Assembly (NCBI GenBank): GCA_031556525.1
Contig: JAVBSS010000035.1
Span: forward strand, 1-51,252
Direction of reading: 5' to 3'
Source: JAVBSN01 sp031556525
GTDB taxonomy: Bacteria; Bacillota; Clostridia; Lachnospirales; Lachnospiraceae
Length of the DNA: 51,252 bases
Position 1 is the stretch's first letter, and each line of letters opens with the position of its first letter. Made by a program: the position numbers and the translations under genes. The notes beneath the pieces were generated by a model, which saw only the letters and a program-made list of their open reading frames with translations, was not told where the DNA came from and searched no databases. Below, piece after piece: positions 1 through 8,787 of the stretch.

Positions 1-1
1 T

Positions 2-478
2 CAAGTAACTCAACTTTTATATAATGGTAAGATTAAGACTACTGAAGCAAGAGCTAAAGAGATCCGTAAGATCGCAGAGAGCCTTATCACTATGGCAGTT
101 AAAGAGAAAGATAATTTCGATGAAGTAACTGTAAAAGCTAAAGTTGCTAAAAAAGATAAAGATGGTAAGAGAATCAAAGAAGTTGTAGATGGTAAGAAAG
201 TTACTGTATACGATGAAGTTGATAAAACTATCAAAAAAGATCAACCATCAAAGCTTCATGCAAGAAGACAAATGCTTAAAGTTTTATATCCAGTAGTTGA
301 AGTTCCAACTGAAGCAGCTGGTAAGAAAGCAGGCACTAAGAAGGTTGATTTAACAGATAAATTATTTAATGAGTATGGTACTAAATATGCAGGCCGTAAC
401 GGTGGTTACACTAGAATCGTTAAGATTGGACAACGTAAAGGTGATGCAGCAATGGAAGTTATCATTGAATTAGTTTAG
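2..478 (+). CDS. rplQ: 50S ribosomal protein L17 (5' end outside window)
   Basis: Large-subunit ribosomal protein L17. The reading frame is open from base 2, so the start codon lies upstream of the window; about 158 residues are visible. The visible N-terminal part (TTEARAKEIRKIAESLIT) and the C-terminal GGYTRIVKIGQRKGDAAMEVIIEL are typical of the family. The protein is longer than the roughly 120-residue Bacillus form because of a lysine- and acid-rich insertion (about bases 125-240), a feature I associate with Clostridia. It is followed by a terminator, consistent with its usual place at the end of the rpoA operon. Confidence 0.95.
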   Translation, partial: QVTQLLYNGKIKTTEARAKEIRKIAESLITMAVKEKDNFDEVTVKAKVAKKDKDGKRIKEVVDGKKVTVYDEVDKTIKKDQPSKLHARRQMLKVLYPVVEVPTEAAGKKAGTKKVDLTDKLFNEYGTKYAGRNGGYTRIVKIGQRKGDAAMEVIIELV

Positions 479-486
479 GTACATTT

Positions 487-518
487 AAAAGTGACTGATT
501 ATATTCAGTCACTTTTTT
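487..518 (+). terminator. Intrinsic terminator after rplQ
   Basis: An 8-bp perfect stem (GTGACTGA at 491-498 with TCAGTCAC at 505-512) and a 6-base loop are followed directly by a run of six T. It ends the ribosomal protein operon before the transporter genes. Confidence 0.9.
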
Positions 519-588
519 ATATAATATGGCTTTGTAGACGGGGAATCTGGCAAGCTAGATTCTTTATTTATATATTAGGTGACGAAGT

Positions 589-2355
589 ATGAGTATAATA
601 GATATTAAAAATCTTATATTTGAATATTTTAGGAGAGATAATGAAGGTGATGTAACAGATGTTATAAAAGCCGTTAATGATGTATCTCTTAATGTGGTGC
701 AAGGAGATTTTGTAGCAATAGTAGGACATAATGGATCGGGAAAATCTACTTTGGCAAAGCATATAAATGGATTATTAAAAGCATCTTCAGGAAGTGTAAT
801 GGTTAATGGATTGGATGCCTCAGATGAAGATAATGTTTGGGAAATACGAAAAAATGTCGGAATGGTGTTTCAGAATCCAGACAATCAAATAGTCGGAACT
901 GTGGTAGAGGAAGATGTAGCATTTGGACCAGAAAATATAGGTGTACCTATAGAAGAAATATGGAATAGGGTATTAGAGAGCTTAGAAGCAGTAAGCATGT
1001 CTGAGTATGCGACTAGTTCGCCTAATAAGTTATCAGGAGGACAAAAGCAAAAGGTTGCCATAGCAGGTGTGTTGGCAATGGAGCCAAATTGTATTATTCT
1101 TGACGAATCAACAGCAATGCTTGATCCAGAGGGAAGAAGAGAATTATTAGAAACAGTAACAAGACTTAATAAAGAGAAGAATATAACTATAATACTTATA
1201 ACGCATTATATGGAAGAAGTATTATATGCAAATAAAGTTTATGTAATGAATGAAGGAAAGCTTGTAATGAATGGCAATCCTGTAAAAGTATTTTCTAAAT
1301 ATGAAGAGTTATATAACATAGGATTGGAAGTTCCAGATGTTTCGAAGATTGCCCATATACTATATGAAAATGGGATAAATATTAATAAGGATGTATTAAC
1401 GAGCAAGGAATTGATTAATCAGATAGTGGAATATAAAAAAACTAGTATAGGAAGTAATAATAGGCCTAAAAGGCGCACAAGTACCAATTTGAGAGCAATT
1501 AATCCTACAAGTGCAATTATATTAGATAATGTAGATTATACCTATAATATAGGCACAAATGATGAAAAAACAGCAATTAAAAATGTTTCTCTAGCAATTG
1601 GTAAAGGTGAATTTGTAGGCATAGTAGGACATACCGGTTCGGGAAAGTCAACGTTAATACAGCATTTAAATGGATTGTTATTACCTACAAGAGGATCTGT
1701 GTACTTTAATGGAGATGATATTACAGATAAGAAATTTGATATAAGTAAACTTAGAGAGAATGTAGGATTGGTATTTCAATATCCAGAGGATCAATTATTT
1801 GGGCAAACGGTGTTTGAAGATGTATATTTTGGACCATCTAATATGAATTTAACTCAATTAGAGTCACAAAAGAGGGCATTTGAGGCTATAGCAGCAGTCG
1901 GGCTGTCAGACGAATTATATGATACACCGCCATTTCAACTGTCAGGAGGACAAAAGAGGAGAGTGGCAATTGCTGGAGTATTAGCGATGGGGCCTGAATA
2001 TTTGGTGCTTGATGAACCAGGAGCTGGATTAGATCCTAAGGGTAAGAGAGAATTATATGAATTACTTGAGAAGCTTCGAAAAGAGAAGAATATGACTATA
2101 ATAGTTGTGTCTCATAGTATGGAAGAAATAAGTAATTATGCAGATAGAATAGTAGTATTAAATAAGGGTGAGGTGGCCTTTGATAATACACCAGAAAAAG
2201 TGTTCTCAAAATACGAAGAATTGGAGAATATGCATTTAGCAGCACCAATATCAACCTACATAATGATAGGAATAAGCGATATGGGCGTAGATGTGTCTAC
2301 CAATATATATACTGTAGAGGACGCAGCTAGAGAGATTATAGAGGAATTACAGTAA
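589..2355 (+). CDS. Energy-coupling factor transporter ATPase, EcfA1-EcfA2 fusion
   Basis: This is the ATP-hydrolysing part of an ECF-type vitamin/metal importer, with both ATPases in one 588-residue chain. Domain 1 has Walker A GHNGSGKST (46-54), Q-loop Q95, signature LSGGQ (148-152), Walker B CIILDE (168-173) and the DESTAMLDP motif usual in EcfA1. Domain 2 has GHTGSGKST (347-355), LSGGQ (451-455) and YLVLDE (471-476) with the DEPGAGLDP form of EcfA2. A basic linker (about 285-305) joins them. Most Firmicutes carry two separate genes of about 280 residues. ecfT follows 127 bp downstream. No S-component is adjacent, so this is probably the shared group II module that serves substrate-binding proteins encoded elsewhere. 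The ribosome-binding site is weak (GGTGACG). Confidence 0.93.
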   Translation: MSIIDIKNLIFEYFRRDNEGDVTDVIKAVNDVSLNVVQGDFVAIVGHNGSGKSTLAKHINGLLKASSGSVMVNGLDASDEDNVWEIRKNVGMVFQNPDNQIVGTVVEEDVAFGPENIGVPIEEIWNRVLESLEAVSMSEYATSSPNKLSGGQKQKVAIAGVLAMEPNCIILDESTAMLDPEGRRELLETVTRLNKEKNITIILITHYMEEVLYANKVYVMNEGKLVMNGNPVKVFSKYEELYNIGLEVPDVSKIAHILYENGININKDVLTSKELINQIVEYKKTSIGSNNRPKRRTSTNLRAINPTSAIILDNVDYTYNIGTNDEKTAIKNVSLAIGKGEFVGIVGHTGSGKSTLIQHLNGLLLPTRGSVYFNGDDITDKKFDISKLRENVGLVFQYPEDQLFGQTVFEDVYFGPSNMNLTQLESQKRAFEAIAAVGLSDELYDTPPFQLSGGQKRRVAIAGVLAMGPEYLVLDEPGAGLDPKGKRELYELLEKLRKEKNMTIIVVSHSMEEISNYADRIVVLNKGEVAFDNTPEKVFSKYEELENMHLAAPISTYIMIGISDMGVDVSTNIYTVEDAAREIIEELQ

Positions 2356-2482
2356 GATAACTATTGTATTAGCTCCGATATAGTAAATGGAATTAGATTG
2401 ATAGCAAAATATAATGCCATATAAGTTATAGGGATATAAAAACATTAGATAAGTTAATTAATAATTTGAGCGGGAGTTATAG

Positions 2483-3283
2483 ATGATTAGAGAGATAACA
2501 ATAGGTCAATTTTATAAAGCTAATTCAATTACTCATAGATTGGATCCGAGAACAAAGTTAGCTATTACGTTCTGGTATCTTATTAGCCTATTTGTAGCGA
2601 ATAATATATATGGTTATATATTTGCAGGTATAGCTTTGTTTACTTATGTTTTACTATCTAAAGTACCTATAAAATATATTGTTAGGGGATTGAAGCCGAT
2701 ATTTATAATTATATTATTTACGGCAATAATGAATCTAATATCGACTCCAGGAGAAGAAATATTTAAGATGGGATTTATAACTATTACTAGTGCGGGTATA
2801 AGAAGTGCGATATTTATAAGTATTCGATTAATATTTATGATTATTGAATCATCAATAATGACATACACAACAACTCCCACAGGTCTAACTGACGGTATAG
2901 AACATTCATTTAGTTGGATGAAGAGATTCAAGGTGCCCGTTCATGAAATGGCAATGATGATGAGTATAGCTATAAGGTTTATACCAATATTAATAGAAGA
3001 GTTAGATAGAATCATGAAAGCACAGACGGCAAGAGGAGCTTCATTTAATAAGGGAAATATATTTAAACGCATAAAGGCTATGACTCCAATTATTGTGCCA
3101 TTATTTGTAGCAGCAATACGTAGATCAAATGATTTAGCACTTGCTATGGATGCAAGATGTTATAGAGGTGGTGAAGGTAGAACTAAACTGAAACCATTAA
3201 AATATAAGGGTATTGATAAAATAGCATATACAATATTAGTGTTATACTTTGTTATAATGATAGCGATAGTTATATTGTTATAA
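2483..3283 (+). CDS. ecfT: Energy-coupling factor transporter transmembrane protein EcfT
   Basis: A 266-residue integral membrane scaffold that couples the EcfA ATPases to substrate-binding S-components. Several hydrophobic helices cover residues about 25-135, and another lies at the C-terminus (245-266). Both coupling-helix signatures of the family are visible as Ala-Arg-Gly-like motifs: ARGASF near residue 184 and ARCYRGG near residue 224. The start is supported by GGGAG upstream of ATG 2483. The position between the fused ecfA and truA is the standard order in Firmicutes. Confidence 0.93.
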   Translation: MIREITIGQFYKANSITHRLDPRTKLAITFWYLISLFVANNIYGYIFAGIALFTYVLLSKVPIKYIVRGLKPIFIIILFTAIMNLISTPGEEIFKMGFITITSAGIRSAIFISIRLIFMIIESSIMTYTTTPTGLTDGIEHSFSWMKRFKVPVHEMAMMMSIAIRFIPILIEELDRIMKAQTARGASFNKGNIFKRIKAMTPIIVPLFVAAIRRSNDLALAMDARCYRGGEGRTKLKPLKYKGIDKIAYTILVLYFVIMIAIVILL

Positions 3284-3382
3284 AATATAGATTAACGATT
3301 AGAGAGATAAGATATATGATTATAGATAATTAAAAGATGAAAATAATTATTCTATAAAATATTGATTTTCTATGAGGTAAGA

Positions 3383-4120
3383 ATGAAGAGAATAAAATTG
3401 ATAATTGCCTATGATGGAACAAATTATTGTGGTTGGCAGATTCAGAAAAATGGAATAACAATTGAAGAAATAATAAATAAAAAACTCTCGGAATTATTAG
3501 GTGAGAAAATAGTTGTAATAGGAGCGAGTAGGACAGATTCAGGGGTTCATGCTTATGCAAACGTAGCAGTATTTGATACCGAATCTAATATACCACCAGA
3601 GAAGTTTTCCTATGCACTAAATCAGAGATTACCTGATGATATTAGGATACAGGAATCTAAGGAAGTGCCACTTGACTTTCATCCAAGGTATTGTGATACA
3701 ACAAAAACCTATGAATATAAGATAGTTAATAGACAATTTGAGATACCTACAGAAAGGTTATATTCCCATTTTGTATACTATAATTTGGATATTGATAAAA
3801 TGAAACAGGCAGCCAGTTATATAATCGGAGAGCATGATTTTAAGAGCTTCTGTTCAAATAGGACACAAGTGGAAAATACAGTTAGAACGGTGTATAGTTT
3901 GGATATAGATAAAGTTGGTGATATGATTACTATAAGGATTATTGGAAATGGATTCTTATATAATATGGTTAGAATTATAGCAGGTACATTGATGAAGGTA
4001 GGAATGAATATATACCCACCAGAACATGTAGAGGAAATAATTGCAGCTAGAGACAGAACGAAGGCAGGTCCTAAAGCACCAGCCAAGGGTCTCACTTTGG
4101 TAGACATTTTATATAAATAG
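3383..4120 (+). CDS. truA: tRNA pseudouridine(38-40) synthase TruA
   Basis: Converts uridine to pseudouridine at positions 38-40 of the tRNA anticodon arm. The 245-residue protein begins MKRIKLIIAYDGTNYCGWQ, a classic TruA N-terminus, and has the catalytic motif SRTDSGVHA with nucleophile Asp52. I chose ATG 3383 because GAGGT lies five bases upstream and the homology starts there; an upstream in-frame TTG at 3362 would add seven residues with no family similarity. The adjacency to ecfT and rplM is conserved. Confidence 0.95.
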   Translation: MKRIKLIIAYDGTNYCGWQIQKNGITIEEIINKKLSELLGEKIVVIGASRTDSGVHAYANVAVFDTESNIPPEKFSYALNQRLPDDIRIQESKEVPLDFHPRYCDTTKTYEYKIVNRQFEIPTERLYSHFVYYNLDIDKMKQAASYIIGEHDFKSFCSNRTQVENTVRTVYSLDIDKVGDMITIRIIGNGFLYNMVRIIAGTLMKVGMNIYPPEHVEEIIAARDRTKAGPKAPAKGLTLVDILYK

Positions 4121-4214
4121 CAAGTTTGTATAGGAGAAAAGGTTGCAAAACTATAGAAATTAGTGTTAGAATAGATTATTGTTCGGATAAATCGAATTAA
4201 ATCAAGAAAAATCG

Positions 4215-4243
4215 TTGACAGTTTAAAATCTTTATAATATAAT
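4215..4243 (+). promoter_or_regulatory. Promoter of rplM-rpsI
   Basis: Consensus housekeeping promoter: TTGACA at 4215-4220, a 17-base spacer and TATAAT at 4238-4243. It lies about 95 bases upstream of rplM and implies a 5' leader of roughly 85-90 bases. Confidence 0.85.
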
Positions 4244-4249
4244 AGTAAA

Positions 4250-4338
4250 CTGTGACAGTTGAGAAATATGTACTCGAACCAAAGCCCCGGTGAGAGTGTA
4301 TTATATAAATTAATTTAGATATTTAAGGAGGAAATCCA
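4250..4338 (+). promoter_or_regulatory. Candidate ribosomal protein L13 leader
   Basis: The untranslated leader of rplM can fold into a hairpin in which TACTC (about 4271) pairs with GAGTG and an inner ACC pairs with GGT around a C-rich loop. An autoregulatory L13 leader is known upstream of rplM in low-GC Gram-positive bacteria; whether this matches that family was judged only from position and the short stem, so the assignment is tentative. Confidence 0.4.
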
Positions 4339-4773
4339 ATGAAGAGTTTTATGGCTAGTCCATCAACAATTGAGAGACAATGGTATGTAGTTGACGCTAC
4401 AGGACATACATTAGGACGTTTATCATCAGAGATAGCAAGTATTTTAAGAGGTAAGAACAAACCTACTTTTACACCACACATCGATACAGGTGACTATATT
4501 GTTGTTGTTAATGCAGACAAGATCAAAGTAACTGGTAAGAAGATGGATCAAAAAATCTATTATAATCACTCTGATTATGTAGGTGGTATGAGAGAGACTA
4601 CATTAAAAGAGAAAATGGCTAAGAAGCCTGAAGATGTTATTTATTTAGCAGTTAAAGGTATGCTTCCAAAGGGTCCTTTAGGAAGAAGCATGATTAAGAA
4701 ACTTCACGTATACGCTGGTCCAGAGCATGCACAAGCAGCTCAACAACCAAAAGTATTAGAGATTAAATATTAA
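4339..4773 (+). CDS. rplM: 50S ribosomal protein L13
   Basis: Primary 23S rRNA-binding protein needed early in large-subunit assembly. The 144-residue length and the segments WYVVDATGHTLGRLSSEIA, GDYIVVVNADKI and KGMLPKGPLGRSMIKKLHVY are diagnostic. A strong AAGGAGG site precedes ATG 4339. It is cotranscribed with rpsI, which starts 16 bases after its stop codon. Confidence 0.97.
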   Translation: MKSFMASPSTIERQWYVVDATGHTLGRLSSEIASILRGKNKPTFTPHIDTGDYIVVVNADKIKVTGKKMDQKIYYNHSDYVGGMRETTLKEKMAKKPEDVIYLAVKGMLPKGPLGRSMIKKLHVYAGPEHAQAAQQPKVLEIKY

Positions 4774-4789
4774 TTAGGAGGACATGACA

Positions 4790-5185
4790 GTGGCTAAAAC
4801 AACAAAATTTTATGGAACTGGTAGAAGAAAAAGCAGTGTTGCTAGAGTATATTTAATGCCAGGAACAGGTAAAGTTACTATAAATAAAAAAGACATAGAA
4901 GAATACTTCGGTTTAGATACACTTAAGGTTATCGCAAAACAACCATTTGAAGCAACTTCAACAGTAGATAAATTTGATGCAATCATCAATGTTCACGGTG
5001 GTGGATTTACAGGACAAGCTGGTGCAATCAGACATGGTATTTCAAGAGCATTATTAGAGGCAGATGCAGAGTATCGTCCAGCTCTTAAAGCAGCAGGTTA
5101 CTTAACTCGTGATCCAAGAATGAAAGAAAGAAAGAAATACGGACTCAAAGCAGCAAGAAGAGCTCCACAATTTTCAAAGAGATAG
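4790..5185 (+). CDS. rpsI: 30S ribosomal protein S9
   Basis: Small-subunit protein whose C-terminal tail reaches the decoding-site tRNA. The tail reads ARRAPQFSKR, the conserved SKR ending, and GTGRRKSSVARV near the N-terminus is the family signature. I prefer GTG 4790 (MAKTTKF, 131 residues): AGGAGG at 4776-4781 is eight bases away, whereas an upstream ATG at 4784 would sit only two bases from it. It is the second gene of the rplM operon and is followed by a strong terminator. Confidence 0.96.
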   Translation: MAKTTKFYGTGRRKSSVARVYLMPGTGKVTINKKDIEEYFGLDTLKVIAKQPFEATSTVDKFDAIINVHGGGFTGQAGAIRHGISRALLEADAEYRPALKAAGYLTRDPRMKERKKYGLKAARRAPQFSKR

Positions 5186-5207
5186 TTATTACGTGCAAAC
5201 GTATCAA

Positions 5208-5247
5208 AAGAACCACAGAGAATTTATTCTCTGGTGGTTCTTTTTTT
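5208..5247 (+). terminator. Intrinsic terminator after rpsI
   Basis: A long stem of about 14 bp with one mismatch (AAGAACCACAGAGAA pairing with TTCTCTGGTGGTTCTT), followed by T7. A near-copy of this hairpin ends the next gene at about 6993. The 150 bases after it (to about 5398) show no gene or motif I recognise. Confidence 0.92.
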
Positions 5248-5398
5248 ACGTTTATAGGGAATTCTGAAATGACCGAGCTGAAACGGAGTGAAGGAGAGGT
5301 TCATTGAAGAATTTGTACGTAATAACGCAGTAATCCGCATATTTATAAGTAATTCCAAACTTATTCAACAAATACTTACACAAATCCACATGTCTCGA

Positions 5399-5427
5399 TT
5401 TACTTTTTTAAGACAATAACGTATAAT
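5399..5427 (+). promoter_or_regulatory. Putative promoter of the DUF1846 gene
   Basis: TTTACT at 5399-5404 and TATAAT at 5422-5427 with a 17-base spacer. The -35 element is only partial. The start codon is 36 bases beyond the -10 element. Confidence 0.6.
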
Positions 5428-5462
5428 GTACTATTAGAGAATAAAAGAGGTAGGAAGAAGAC

Positions 5463-6923
5463 ATGAAAATAGGATTTGATAATGAAGAATACATAAAGAT
5501 GCAATCGAAGCATATTATGGAGCGAATTGCCAAGTTCGGAGATAAGTTGTATTTGGAGTTTGGTGGTAAGCTTTTTGACGATTACCATGCGGCCCGTGTA
5601 CTTCCGGGATTTGCACCAGATAGTAAATTAAAAATGTTAATGCAACTTTCTGATCAGGCGGAAATTGTTATGGTTATTAGTGCATCTGACATTGAGAAAA
5701 ATAAAGTTCGTGGAGATTTAGGGATTACCTATGATATGGATGTACTTCGTTTGAAAAGTGCATTTGATGAATGTGGATTATATTTTGGTAGCGTTGTCAT
5801 TACTCATTATGAGGGACAACGAGGCGCAATTCAGTTTAAATCCAAGTTAGAGAAAATGAATATACCAGTTTATCTACATTACGCAATTCCTGGATATCCT
5901 TCTAATATTCCGCTTATTGTTAGTGAAGAAGGGTATGGACGTAATGATTATATTAAAACCTCACGACCTTTAGTAGTTATTACTGCACCTGGGCCAGGTA
6001 GTGGTAAAATGGCAACTTGTTTATCACAACTATACCACGATCATAAGCATGGTATTAAAGCAGGGTATGCTAAGTACGAGACTTTTCCGATTTGGAATAT
6101 ACCATTAAAGCATTCAATCAATATGGCTTATGAAGCGGCTACTGCTGATTTGAACGATATTAATATGATAGATCCTTTTCACTTAGAAGCATATGGAAAA
6201 ACTACGGTTAATTATAATCGTGATATTGAAATTTTTCCAGTATTGAATGCTATATTTGAGGAGATTTATGGTGAAAATCCATACAAGTCCCCAACCGATA
6301 TGGGTGTTAATATGGCTGGTAATTGTATTATTGATGATGACGCATGCCAATATGCATCTAATATGGAGATTTTGAGACGCTATTACACATCACTTAATCG
6401 TTTTGCACACGAAGAGTGTCAAGAGAACGAAGTGCAAAAAATAGAATTTATTATGAAGCAGGCAAAGATTAGTATTACTGATCGTAAAGTTTGTGCTGCA
6501 GCCAACCAACGTGCTGAATTGCTATCTGTTCCTTGTGCTGCTGTTGAATTGCCAGATGGCACGTTAATTACGGGAAAAACAACGGATTTATTGGGTGCAT
6601 CAGCGGCTGTATTGCTAAATGCTTTAAAAGCTTTAGCTAATCTTCCTCATGAGATGCATTTTATTGCACCAGAGGTTATACAACCGATTCAGAAGTTGAA
6701 AACCACATACCTTGGTAGCAAGAACCCACGTCTACACACAGATGAAGTGTTAATTGCCTTATCAATGTGTGCCAACAATGATAAGAATGCACAGAAAGCA
6801 ATGGATATGTTGCCATTGTTAAAAGGTTGTCAAGTACATACTTCTGTTATGTTATCTACAGTAGATATTAATGTATTTAAGAAATTAGGAATGATGTTGA
6901 CTTGTGAACCTGCAGCTGAATAG
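5463..6923 (+). CDS. DUF1846 domain-containing protein
   Basis: A 486-residue cytosolic protein of the DUF1846 family, found widely in Firmicutes and of unsettled function. The family is recognisable from its N-terminal block (MKIGFDNEEYIKMQSKHIMER, LYLEFGGKLFDDYHAARVLPGF), the segment VVITAPGPGSGKMATCLSQL around residues 171-190, which resembles a phosphate-binding loop, and the PDGTLITGKTTDLLGASAA region near 368. Length is normal for the family. GAGGTAGGAAG precedes ATG 5463. It stands alone between its own promoter and terminator. No enzymatic role should be assigned from sequence alone. Confidence 0.9.
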   Translation: MKIGFDNEEYIKMQSKHIMERIAKFGDKLYLEFGGKLFDDYHAARVLPGFAPDSKLKMLMQLSDQAEIVMVISASDIEKNKVRGDLGITYDMDVLRLKSAFDECGLYFGSVVITHYEGQRGAIQFKSKLEKMNIPVYLHYAIPGYPSNIPLIVSEEGYGRNDYIKTSRPLVVITAPGPGSGKMATCLSQLYHDHKHGIKAGYAKYETFPIWNIPLKHSINMAYEAATADLNDINMIDPFHLEAYGKTTVNYNRDIEIFPVLNAIFEEIYGENPYKSPTDMGVNMAGNCIIDDDACQYASNMEILRRYYTSLNRFAHEECQENEVQKIEFIMKQAKISITDRKVCAAANQRAELLSVPCAAVELPDGTLITGKTTDLLGASAAVLLNALKALANLPHEMHFIAPEVIQPIQKLKTTYLGSKNPRLHTDEVLIALSMCANNDKNAQKAMDMLPLLKGCQVHTSVMLSTVDINVFKKLGMMLTCEPAAE

Positions 6924-6992
6924 ATTTGTTTATAATTTCATTGATAGAATATAGTTTGAGTTAAATAGATGTTTGCTATGTACAATCAAACA

Positions 6993-7032
6993 AAAGAATC
7001 ACAGAGAATTTATTCTCATGTGGTTCTTTTTT
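6993..7032 (+). terminator. Intrinsic terminator after the DUF1846 gene
   Basis: AAGAATCACAGAGAAT pairs with ATTCTCATGTGGTTCTT and runs into T6. The left arm and loop (ACAGAGAATTTATTCT) are identical to the terminator at 5208-5247. Confidence 0.9.
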
Positions 7033-7096
7033 CGCTTATAAAAAATTGCCACCATTAAGGTGGCAACATAGAAGTTTTATTAATGTTATAATTATT

Positions 7097-8179
7097 CTAG
7101 CTAAAGAAGATTAAATTGATAAAGGTTAGTAATATTATAAGTATAAAAAATAATATTATATTTAGTAGTGATATGCCAATATGCTTTATGATAGGATTCT
7201 TATGTTGACACAATGGCATTGCTTTTTGGATATTTAAGTAGTTGCAACAAACAAAAACAATACCTAAAAATATTAGTAGGTAAGCGCTTCTTAATAACCA
7301 AGGGGTAACTATCGCTGGTTCACTAATTTTTAATGAAAAGGTGAATCCGAAAATCATTATATAACCTAAAACAGCTACCAGCATATGCCAAGGGGTGTTT
7401 GTGCGAAATCCAGGTGGAAGAAAAAATTTCCACGATTTTGTTTTTGTAGGGTTAACATGGCTATTATTTTGTTTGTTAATGGGTTCGTTACAAAGAGTAT
7501 CTTTTAGTTCGGAAACCGACGTAAATCTATCTGCTGGATTAATCTGTGTACATTTTGATATTATACTATCAAATTGATGTAATGGTATTTTTGATGAAGA
7601 TATAAGCTCTCTTAATAATACACCAATAGCGTATATATCAGTTTGCTGAGTTGAAGACCCAAAGCCATATTGTTCAGGAGCTGCATATCCTTGTGTGCCC
7701 AATAAAATGGTATCAGGTGAATTTATATTTGTGAAAAATTTCGCAGCATTAAAATCTAGTAAAACAACATGGTTATATGCTGTTATAAGAATATTTGATG
7801 GTTTTATGTCTCTGTGTATTATTGGAGGATTTAGACTATGTAGCCTATTTAGTATAGTACAAAGCTCCTTAATGTAGTAATATATATATCTGTGATCTAA
7901 GGAACCATTATTGATTTTATCTTGTAATGTTTCACCAGAAATATATTCTTCGATAACCGTAAGAGAATTATCATCTTCATACAGATCAATGATTTGTGGG
8001 GTTCCTTCTACATAAGAGGTTTGCAAATATTGATAAATGCTAGCATTATATACATCAAGGATTTTTTTAACAAATATCTTTTTTGTTTCTTGGTGTTGTA
8101 CTATATATATTTTATGTGTCTCATTTAAAATGGATATATCTTTATATTGAGACATTGATAAATGATTTGATGAATTCAT
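7097..8179 (-). CDS. Membrane-anchored Ser/Thr protein kinase (PknB/Hanks type)
   Basis: A 360-residue protein with an N-terminal kinase domain (about 10-230) and a C-terminal membrane region (about 264-360, four hydrophobic segments). The catalytic loop IHRDIKPSN (121-129) is intact; the metal-binding motif is DFN (142-144) instead of DFG, which keeps the key aspartate. GTQGYAAPEQYG (161-172) is a clear activation-segment/APE motif. Candidate ATP-anchoring lysines are K38/K39, though the glycine-rich loop is not obvious. I chose ATG 8179 because AAAGGA lies eight bases upstream; longer versions have no such site. Unlike PrkC it has no extracellular PASTA repeats. It is divergent from a small HTH protein gene 54 bases away, which suggests a functional pair. 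Confidence 0.88.
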   Translation of the reverse strand: MNSSNHLSMSQYKDISILNETHKIYIVQHQETKKIFVKKILDVYNASIYQYLQTSYVEGTPQIIDLYEDDNSLTVIEEYISGETLQDKINNGSLDHRYIYYYIKELCTILNRLHSLNPPIIHRDIKPSNILITAYNHVVLLDFNAAKFFTNINSPDTILLGTQGYAAPEQYGFGSSTQQTDIYAIGVLLRELISSSKIPLHQFDSIISKCTQINPADRFTSVSELKDTLCNEPINKQNNSHVNPTKTKSWKFFLPPGFRTNTPWHMLVAVLGYIMIFGFTFSLKISEPAIVTPWLLRSAYLLIFLGIVFVCCNYLNIQKAMPLCQHKNPIIKHIGISLLNIILFFILIILLTFINLIFFS

Positions 8180-8233
8180 TAAGTTAAATCCTTTCATAAT
8201 AGATAGGATTATTATAACAGATAGGAGGACGTT

Positions 8234-8695
8234 ATGGGTGAAAAAAATACACAAGAATTAGAAAATATTTTGGGAAGTACACATTCTAAGAATTTTGAAT
8301 CGTTTTGTGACAGCAATAAAAATAACTTGATTGATGAAAAAGATGCATTTGGAACATATGTCAAAGATTTGCTTAAGGCTAGAGGAATAACACAACAAAA
8401 TGTATTTTTGAAGGCAGATATTCCAGAACGATATGGATATAAAATTCTGTCGGGTGAAAAACGTACAAGGCAGAGAGATATAATTTTAAGAATATGTTAT
8501 GCAGCAGAATTTACTCTTGAAGAAACTCAGAAAACACTTAAAAAGTATGAAATGCCACAATTATACGTAAAAATACCAAGAGATGCACTTTTAATGATTG
8601 TTTTTAATGAAAGACCAGGAAGTATTATAGATGTAAACGAATTACTAAAGAAAAATAGTTTTAATCCGTTAAGAACAAGTGGTTTACAAGATTAG
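8234..8695 (+). CDS. Small HTH-like protein divergent from the kinase
   Basis: A 153-residue soluble protein of unassigned family. Residues about 40-105 (TYVKDLLKARGITQQNVFLKADIPERYGYKILSGEKR..., split by me) resemble an XRE/Cro-type helix-turn-helix, followed by a segment (RDIILRICYAAEFTLEETQKTL) also typical of small phage-repressor-like proteins. AGGAGG at 8223-8228 supports ATG 8234. Its divergent orientation and short spacing from the kinase gene suggest it controls, or is phosphorylated by, that kinase. That role is inference from position. Confidence 0.75.
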   Translation: MGEKNTQELENILGSTHSKNFESFCDSNKNNLIDEKDAFGTYVKDLLKARGITQQNVFLKADIPERYGYKILSGEKRTRQRDIILRICYAAEFTLEETQKTLKKYEMPQLYVKIPRDALLMIVFNERPGSIIDVNELLKKNSFNPLRTSGLQD

Positions 8696-8738
8696 TTAAA
8701 TTGCCACTATAAAGGGGGTAATAACTTTTGGTATTATA

Positions 8739-8747
8739 TGTTATAAT
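8739..8747 (+). promoter_or_regulatory. Extended -10 promoter upstream of the VanZ-like gene
   Basis: TG at 8739-8740 plus TATAAT at 8742-8747 form an extended -10 element with no clear -35. It is 40 bases ahead of ATG 8788. Confidence 0.6.
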
Positions 8748-8787
8748 ACTACTAAATATTTAGAAAGTATGAAAATCACGAAAAAAC

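Noticed and set aside
2644..2931. 95-codon frame on the minus strand within ecfT
   Set aside because: It is fully inside a clear gene, hydrophobic by complementarity, and has no ribosome-binding site.
5248..5398. Ribosome-binding-like GGAGAGG at about 5294 followed by a TTG frame of nine codons
   Set aside because: The start codon is weak, the peptide (MKNLYVITQ) matches no family start and there is no sign of an ordinary gene around it.
7097..8179. Pseudokinase
   Set aside because: DFN replaces DFG, but the aspartate, the HRD-K-N catalytic loop and the APE motif are kept, so activity is likely.
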